Source: Raffaelea ambrosiae (lineage: Eukaryota; Ascomycota; Sordariomycetes; Ophiostomatales; Ophiostomataceae). Taken from it: DNA of 64,000 bases. The notes below the pieces were generated by a model, which saw only the letters and a program-made list of their open reading frames with translations, searched no databases and was not told where the DNA came from. The stretch is from assembly GCA_002778195.1 (NCBI GenBank), contig PCDI01000009.1:4291-68290 (forward strand), written 5' to 3'. The position numbers were made by a program, and so were the translations under genes. Position 1 is the stretch's first letter. The number at the start of each line of letters is the position of its first letter. Positions 58,670 through 64,000 of this stretch are shown here, in pieces.

Positions 58670-60373
58670 ATGGCAGACACTGCTGAGAAAAAGCCGTCTG
58701 TCTCCACGGAATTCACGGCTGCCGACGTCCACGAAACTCCAGGGCAGGCGGGTGTTCTGGGAGGTGATGGATATCCGACTGCACGACAAGCCACTGGTGC
58801 CGATGCTGCTCTCGATCTTCTCAATGAAACAGGCGGCCTCGTCCAACCCCTCGACCCAGCGCGCGGCAAACGGCTTGTTCGACGAATCGATCTCCACATC
58901 ATGCCGCTCATCTGCCTTGTTTACTTTCTCCAATATATTGACAAGGGGGCTGTTTCGTATGGGAGTGTCACGGGGCTTTTGACATCGACCGGGCTCAAAG
59001 GTGACGACTTCAACTGGGTTGCTTCGATCTTCTTCTTCGGCCAGCTCGCGTTTGAATTTCCAACGATCAGGCTTATCCAGATGTTTCCGTTGGCGAAGTA
59101 CACCTCCCTCAATATTACGCTGTGGGGCATAACATTGGCTTGCATTGCAGCCTGTAAGAACTACTCTGGCCTCCTGGCCTGCCGCTTCTTCCTCGGCGTT
59201 CTGGAAGCCGCAGTTGTGCCAGCATGGGTCGTTTTCACATCGCAGTGGTACACGAAGGAGGAGCAAGCCTTCCGTGTTGGAATTTGGTTCTCTATGTGCG
59301 GTGTTGCTCAGATGTTTGGTGGCTACTTTGTAAGTGGTGTCTTCTTTTTTTGTTTTTGCTGTTGCAAACAAAGCGCTAATCTAACTGTGTGCCAGGCTTA
59401 TGGAGTCGCTGTCCACGTCGGCACCGACGCCAATGCTGCTTTACGCGGCTGGCAGGTCATTTTTCTGTTTCTTGGTCTCTTTACGTCTGCCGTTGGCATT
59501 GCGTTTTGGTTTGTCATGCCAGACTCGCCTGCTGTAGCTGGGTTCCTCAATAAAGACGACAGGATTGCCCATTTGGAACGTATCCGCCATAACGAGCAAG
59601 GTATCGGTTCGCAGGTATTTAAGTGGTCCCAGGTCTGGGAAGCGGTGCTGGATCCTGTTACCTGGTTGTATACATTCTGGATTTTCGCTGGGAATGTTCC
59701 CAATTCCATTGCCACCAGGTGAGTCGATGCAAACTGGCACCCTTCACGCTACGCTGTGCGAGCTAACTTACAACTCAGCTATGGAAATATTTTGGTAAAA
59801 GGAATGGGGTACTCAAGCAACGAGTCTCTTTTGCTAGTCACACCTCTGGGTGCCTGGGAAATTGTCTTCCTCGTCGGGTTGACCTACCTGGGTATGAAGA
59901 CAAAGCAACGTCTCTTGTGGTGCGTGGCTGGTCACATACCTGCCATTGTGGGCGCCATCTTGATGGCGACAACGGAGAAGGTCCCAGCGCTAGTTGGCTA
60001 TTACATGACTGGTGGCATTCCCTTGGGATGGACGACCATTTTGGGACTCCAAAGCTCTAACGTTGCCGGCTCCACGAAAAAGGTCACCGTTGCGTGTATT
60101 GGCACGATCGGCTACACCGTGGGCAATATTATTTCGCCCCATACTTTCCAGGCCAAGGACGCGCCTCGCTACTTACCAGCCAAGATCGCCATTTGTATCA
60201 TCTACTTCCTCGTCACAGTTGATCTGCTTGTTATGCGCTGGGTCTTCGACCGGCGTAATAAGAAAAGAGACCAAGAGAAACTCCAGGAAGGTAACGCCCA
60301 CAAAGTGGAGGCGAACCATGAGTTCTTCGATCTCACAGATCTGCAAAATCGAGAATTCCGGTATGAGCTGTAA
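58670..60373 (+). CDS. hxnP: MFS transporter, anion:cation symporter (Dal5/Tna1) family, HxnP-like
   Basis: Three exons: 58670-59329, 59396-59718 and 59779-60373; 525 residues. Twelve membrane segments are expected. Family blocks are RIDLHIMPLICLVYFLQYIDKGAVSYGSV (given in part) in segment 1, FNWVASIFFFGQLAFEFPT, CRFFLGVLEAAVVPAW, and GYYMTGGIPLGWTTILGLQSSNVAGSTKK. This is the ACS family that includes yeast Tna1 (nicotinate) and Dal5 (allantoate, ureidosuccinate). The polar N-terminal 70 residues are cytosolic. As the last gene of the cluster it is the best candidate for nicotinate uptake at the plasma membrane. Three short introns have normal sites. Confidence 0.88.
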
Positions 60374-61587
60374 GCAGGGCTGCAATTCGAGAAACGACGG
60401 CAGCAAGAGTACAAACCCTGTACGGAAGACTTTGATAGAATATATTATGCCATAGAAGTTACCAATAAACAGGATCTCAATGCGTAAATAGAGACTTTGT
60501 TATGCCCCAGGCTACACAGATGAGGGCGGACTAATTGTATTCGTACATTTCAGAGTCTGGATTAGGTGTGAGGCGTTTCCTTAATGTGTCGTTTGACCTT
60601 TGCGCTGCAGTCTGATCTTGAGCGCCAAACCCAAGTATCCCGCCGAGATGGCGAAACAGATGAAAGACATGGAAGGGCTTACTTGGCTTACTTCACAGCG
60701 GACTTTGCAGAATCAATAGCAGCTGGATCACGTGGAGGACGGAGCTGTCCGAGAAGTTGAAGTGAACGCCATTTTTCTGCGTTTCATCTTGCCTTCAAAA
60801 CAAGAGGGGGCTCCAGCTATTTGTGTCTAGTAGTTCCCATCCTGTGTTGTCAGCAAACGCTACTGGTGTTACGACACGGCCACCTTGATCTTTTCAAGTC
60901 GATCATGAATTTTTGATGCGAAGCGAAAGAAGATAAGTTTGATATTTTCGACACGAGACAGAACAAAGAAGCCGGCATCAAAGAATCCGGAAAGAGACAA
61001 AAAAAAAAAAGTCAATAATATGTAAATCAATGCAAAACAAAGTAAGGAGTGCCCAAGACCAAGAGGACAGCTCTTTAAAACAAGGTGGCTGTGATACAAG
61101 GGGGGGGGGGGGGCATCTTGCATCTCTTTATTGGATAACTGATGTTGGTAAATCACTGACCAAAGGGCGGGTAGCTAGCCTTGCCTATTGGTTCAGCCTT
61201 GCGCGAAACTTTCTCTGCTGTTTTTGAGTATGCGTGTTGGATGCATGGAAAGCGGAGACTTTCAGGGCTGTCCCTGTGACCAACTATTCGCAAAATCCTG
61301 AATGTTCTGAGTCAATCAGCACGTTGGAATGACGCAAGGAGTGAGGTCGCTGTATTAATACATGAAAGAGAATACATCAATGTTGAACTTTGATGCCTCA
61401 CCTTTTTGTTACGGGGCATTATTATTATTATACATTATTATTTCCTCCTTTCTCATGCTCTGCGGATTTCGTATGAGGGATCGTTTTTTTCACCGTTCTT
61501 TGATTTACTTCGCTTTATTTACTAACCTATTTTTTTTTTCACTTTTGTATTTCGTCGGTAATCTCCTTTCTTTCTCCTCCGTCGTCC
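60374..61587. other. Right flank of the nicotinate cluster
   Basis: A 1.2-kb stretch without a recognised gene. A 14-base G run lies at about 61100-61113 and an A run near 61000. ATTATTATTATT and T runs precede the surface protein gene and probably form part of its leader or promoter. Confidence 0.45.
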
Positions 61588-62639
61588 ATGGCCCATCGTA
61601 TCCGTCCATTTCTCTTCGTCTGGCTCTCAAGCCTGCTGCGACATTTCCATCTCGTCGGTGGTGGACCAGTTATTACGCCGCCCCCAGAACCTGGGTTACT
61701 ATCACCAAATAGAGCCATCGTCAGCCTCGCAGGGCGCGATACGACGGCCAGCACACCCCAGACCTGTGCCTACTTGAATGGAGATGCCAATAGCCCCCGC
61801 GCTCCCCAAGCTGGGTTTGCTTGCCGGTTTGATGCTCAAAAGGGGATCTGGGGGTTCTGCGCTGCCACAGTGGCAGCAGTAGGTGACTGCAACCTGTATG
61901 GGGCGTGCAGGGATAGCGGAAACTGCTCTAGCGTGTGCGAATTCACGCCTGGAAGCAAGACTGTCACTTGGTATGCCAACAGTACCTTTTTTTGTCGTCC
62001 TGTTGTTTGTTTCGTATAATTGACTTGGAATGCAAAACATGAAGCACAGCTTCCGGGACGCAAACAAATTTCTGCTCCACGGCATTGCTGACTGCACAAG
62101 CAAACAAGGTGTACGGCTACGTGGCATGTGGCTCAGTAGCAGTCACAGATCATTACATGCTATCGCCTACGCGTCCTGTCCCTACACCATCACTGTCATC
62201 GTCGTCTTCGCTTTTTTTGCCGATGTCTTCCTCTTCATCGACCGAATCGTTCCCAATAACACCAGCAACCAGTCCATCAAGCATTGGAAATGCAACAAAT
62301 TCTGCTTCATCGTCTTGGCCAACTACTGCTGTGAACCCATCTGTCCCGTCCACCTCCCCGGACATTGAGAGCGGCAAGGAAACCAATACCGGGGCCGTCG
62401 TCGGCGGATCTTTAGGTGGCATCGCTCTTTTGTCTCTATCTGCTGTTACGGCCATGTGCATCTTTCAAAGAGGTCAGAAGCTGAAGTCGGACTCGAGCTT
62501 GCCACAACCAGATTCATCTGACCTCTCTCCTATGTCGCCATCTGAGCCCGAGAAGGATTTTATGGAAGCGGAGACAGATTGTCGTCCCTCGCGGCCATTC
62601 CGACAGCCGGGAATTGAATACATCGAGCTTCCGGCATAG
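61588..62639 (+). CDS. Single-pass Cys-rich, Ser/Thr-rich surface protein (WSC/sensor-like)
   Basis: Two exons, 61588-61970 and 62045-62639; 325 residues. A hydrophobic N-terminus (about 7-25) serves as signal peptide. An ectodomain with about ten cysteines follows (CAYLN, FACRFD, WGFCAAT, GDCNLYGACRDSGNCSSVCEF, CTASGTQTNFCSTA, VACGS). Then comes a long Ser/Thr/Pro stretch likely to be O-mannosylated, a transmembrane segment (VVGGSLGGIALLSLSAVTAMCIF) and a cytosolic tail of about 75 residues with Ser/Pro and Asp/Glu motifs. The layout resembles fungal wall-stress sensors, but a canonical WSC pattern is not certain. The intron ends in AAG, not YAG; this acceptor alone restores a cysteine-rich frame (CTASGTQTNFC). 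Confidence 0.7.
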
Positions 62640-63134
62640 TCCATTTATTGGCAAGGCTAATCGGGTGGTACAGGGAAGCAAGAGGGCATCTACCTATGTC
62701 TTGGTCCAACCCAGAAAACAATAGACTTAAATTAAACTAACCAAAGAGACAGTTAGAAGCAATAACTAATCCCAAAGCTAAAGCTTTTCTCATAGATGGC
62801 TAACTACCACGGGCAGTTCTTCCTGTCATTTGGGCCTGGCGTATTGCAATTGCGATTAATATGGCCAGCAAACAAGTTATTAGTAAAAATGTCTCCGTAC
62901 TTTACCATGCCAAATGAATCAAATAAGACGCAAAAGTGGAAACACGCCATCCAAGAATAACTTTCATGATTTATACTATTTCCCTTGGGGCAGGCAGGGC
63001 AGCTAGGACATCAGACGAACCAAATGAAATGTAATCGAAGAGAAAATAAAACGAAAAGGAATGTCCCGGACAAAACAGAAATCCCAGTAGTCCACAAATC
63101 CACAAATCCATCACCAGCGCCGGCGAGCCCAAAA
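62640..63134. other. Convergent spacer
   Basis: 3' regions of the surface protein gene and the Gln-rich regulator gene, which converge here. An ATCCACAAATCCACAAATCCATC direct repeat lies near 63095. Nothing else was recognised. Confidence 0.4.
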
Positions 63135-64000
63135 TCACAGCACAAACCCGCTTTCCATGCTATCAATGACAAAACCATCTGTACCCGGCCCGCACCCATT
63201 ATTTAGGAGACCGTTAGCACCCCGATAGTCCAAATTCCCAATGTCGAGTCCACCCAGGCCAAGGCTGGCTAGTTCGGTCGACGCTACGTCTTCACCCACT
63301 GAACTCATGCTCTCGTCGCTGAAACTTAGGACACTTTGTGCCGGTGGAGGGATGCTGCCCGGGCCGCTGCTATGTGACTCCGGACCCGTTAGGTCACCCA
63401 AGGAAAACCCAGTGAGATCCCATGATTCGGGAGACCAACCATCGGCGCCAGACTGAGATGTTGCTGACGCAGGTGCAGCATCCGTGGCATTTGCCAGTGC
63501 AATTGCTGGTCCACCGTAGATAGCATCATATACATTCATCTGTCCACCGTCCATCGAGCTCAGTAGAGCCTCCCAGTCGGCGGTGGTCACACCAGAAGGC
63601 GATGTTTTCGGTGGCAGCGATCCATAAAATTGCGGTTGCTGCTGATGTTGCTGTTGCTGTTGTTGTTGTTGTTGTTGTTGTTGTTGCCGAGACTGAAGAG
63701 GGGAAGAGGGTTGTGACCGAGAAGGAACACTGCCGTTGCTTCCAATTGGAATGTAGTCCAGGTTCTTCTTCGGCGATACTCTCTGCTGCTGCTGCTGCTG
63801 CTGCTGTTGCTGTTGCTGCTGTGGCTGAGCCATGCGGTTCAGTATCTGCGCCTGAGACATCGACAACCGGTGCTGTTTTTGCTGCTGCTCTCTAGGGTTA
63901 TCAAACGAAGAGCGAGAGCGAGACCTGTACGGCTGTGGTTCGGTTTTGATATTCATGCCACCCGCGACAGTAATTGTTGGCATGGTCATCCGCCGGAGCT
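63135..64000 (-). CDS. Glutamine-rich transcriptional regulator, C-terminal part (cut by window edge)
   Basis: The frame is open from the right edge of the window to the stop at 63135; an internal ATG at 63989 is not necessarily the start. At least 284 residues are visible. They contain two polyglutamine tracts, an Arg/Ser patch, and a C-terminal acidic/Ser region with TTADWEALLSSMDGGQMNVYDAIYGG (given in part), a block I associate with fungal activators. The end is rich in Gly, Leu and Asp. No DNA-binding domain lies within the window; it would be to the right. This looks like the activation half of a zinc-cluster or similar regulator. Family is uncertain. Confidence 0.65.
   Translation of the reverse strand, partial: LRRMTMPTITVAGGMNIKTEPQPYRSRSRSSFDNPREQQQKQHRLSMSQAQILNRMAQPQQQQQQQQQQQQQRVSPKKNLDYIPIGSNGSVPSRSQPSSPLQSRQQQQQQQQQQQQQHQQQPQFYGSLPPKTSPSGVTTADWEALLSSMDGGQMNVYDAIYGGPAIALANATDAAPASATSQSGADGWSPESWDLTGFSLGDLTGPESHSSGPGSIPPPAQSVLSFSDESMSSVGEDVASTELASLGLGGLDIGNLDYRGANGLLNNGCGPGTDGFVIDSMESGFVL
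63636..63687. repeat. CAA/CAG trinucleotide repeat (polyglutamine)
   Basis: CTG/TTG triplets on the plus strand encode a glutamine tract, with one histidine, on the minus strand. It is mostly CAA codons in the centre. Length is likely to vary between strains. Confidence 0.85.
63783..63822. repeat. CAG-rich trinucleotide repeat (polyglutamine)
   Basis: A second triplet tract in the same gene, mostly CTG on the plus strand (CAG codons), encoding about 13 glutamines just before the MAQP segment on the minus strand reading. Confidence 0.85.

Overview
The window reads as nuclear DNA of a filamentous ascomycete (Pezizomycotina). Genes carry short introns (about 50-85 bp) with GTAAGT/GTATGT-type donors, CTAAC/CTGAC branch sites and YAG acceptors. 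The protein families are typically fungal: AA9 LPMO, Zn2Cys6 and C2H2 regulators with a fungal-specific domain, a Tri12-like MFS pump and a PMT4 mannosyltransferase. The left edge is very AT-rich and looks like RIP-mutated repeat DNA. The class is not resolved. About 27 protein genes were modelled exon by exon; every junction was checked for reading phase and for continuity of family motifs.

Layout. 1-2.7 kb: decayed AT-rich repeat and an Arg/Gly-rich relic. 2.7-5.3 kb: two secreted proteins, a cyanovirin-N-type lectin and an AA9 lytic polysaccharide monooxygenase with a long Ser/Thr tail. 7.9-10.6 kb: a salicylate-hydroxylase-like flavoprotein beside a two-domain ABM-like alpha-beta-barrel protein. 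11.3-13.8 kb: the housekeeping O-mannosyltransferase PMT4. 15.9-17.7 kb: a Baeyer-Villiger-type monooxygenase. 20.6-26.6 kb: a luciferase-like FMN monooxygenase (NtaA/DszA/SnaA family), a DszC-like flavin monooxygenase and a Zn2Cys6 regulator, which suggests an organosulfur or amine scavenging unit. 27-35 kb: acyl-CoA dehydrogenase, TLP1-type thiolase-like protein, Tri12-like MFS and a zinc alcohol dehydrogenase, which suggests an acyl-CoA catabolic unit.

The main discovery is at 36.4-60.4 kb. Ten adjacent genes match, family by family, the nicotinate-utilisation (hxn) genes known from Aspergillus nidulans: C2H2 regulator (hxnR), cyclic-imide hydrolase of the polysaccharide-deacetylase fold (hxnM), amidase (hxnN), phenol-hydroxylase-like flavoprotein (hxnV), MFS carrier (hxnZ), Old Yellow Enzyme (hxnT), salicylate-hydroxylase-like flavoprotein (hxnX), SDR (hxnW), 2-oxoglutarate/Fe(II) oxygenase (hxnY) and a Dal5/Tna1-type transporter (hxnP). 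They form one contiguous cluster. The expected molybdenum nicotinate hydroxylase (hxnS) is missing from the window, and no gap in the cluster could hold it. In its place there is one extra gene, a Rieske non-haem iron oxygenase between hxnY and hxnP. It could provide a different entry reaction, or feed in an N-methylated or otherwise modified pyridine.

As inferred from the known pathway: the transporters take up the pyridine; HxnX makes the dihydroxypyridine; HxnT, HxnV, HxnW and HxnY reduce and oxidise the ring to a hydroxyglutarimide; HxnM opens it and HxnN releases ammonia and hydroxyglutarate. HxnR would induce the set, and GATA motifs in the shared promoters fit nitrogen control.

61.6-64 kb: a single-pass Cys-rich, Ser/Thr-rich surface protein, and the C-terminal part of a glutamine-rich regulator cut by the window edge.
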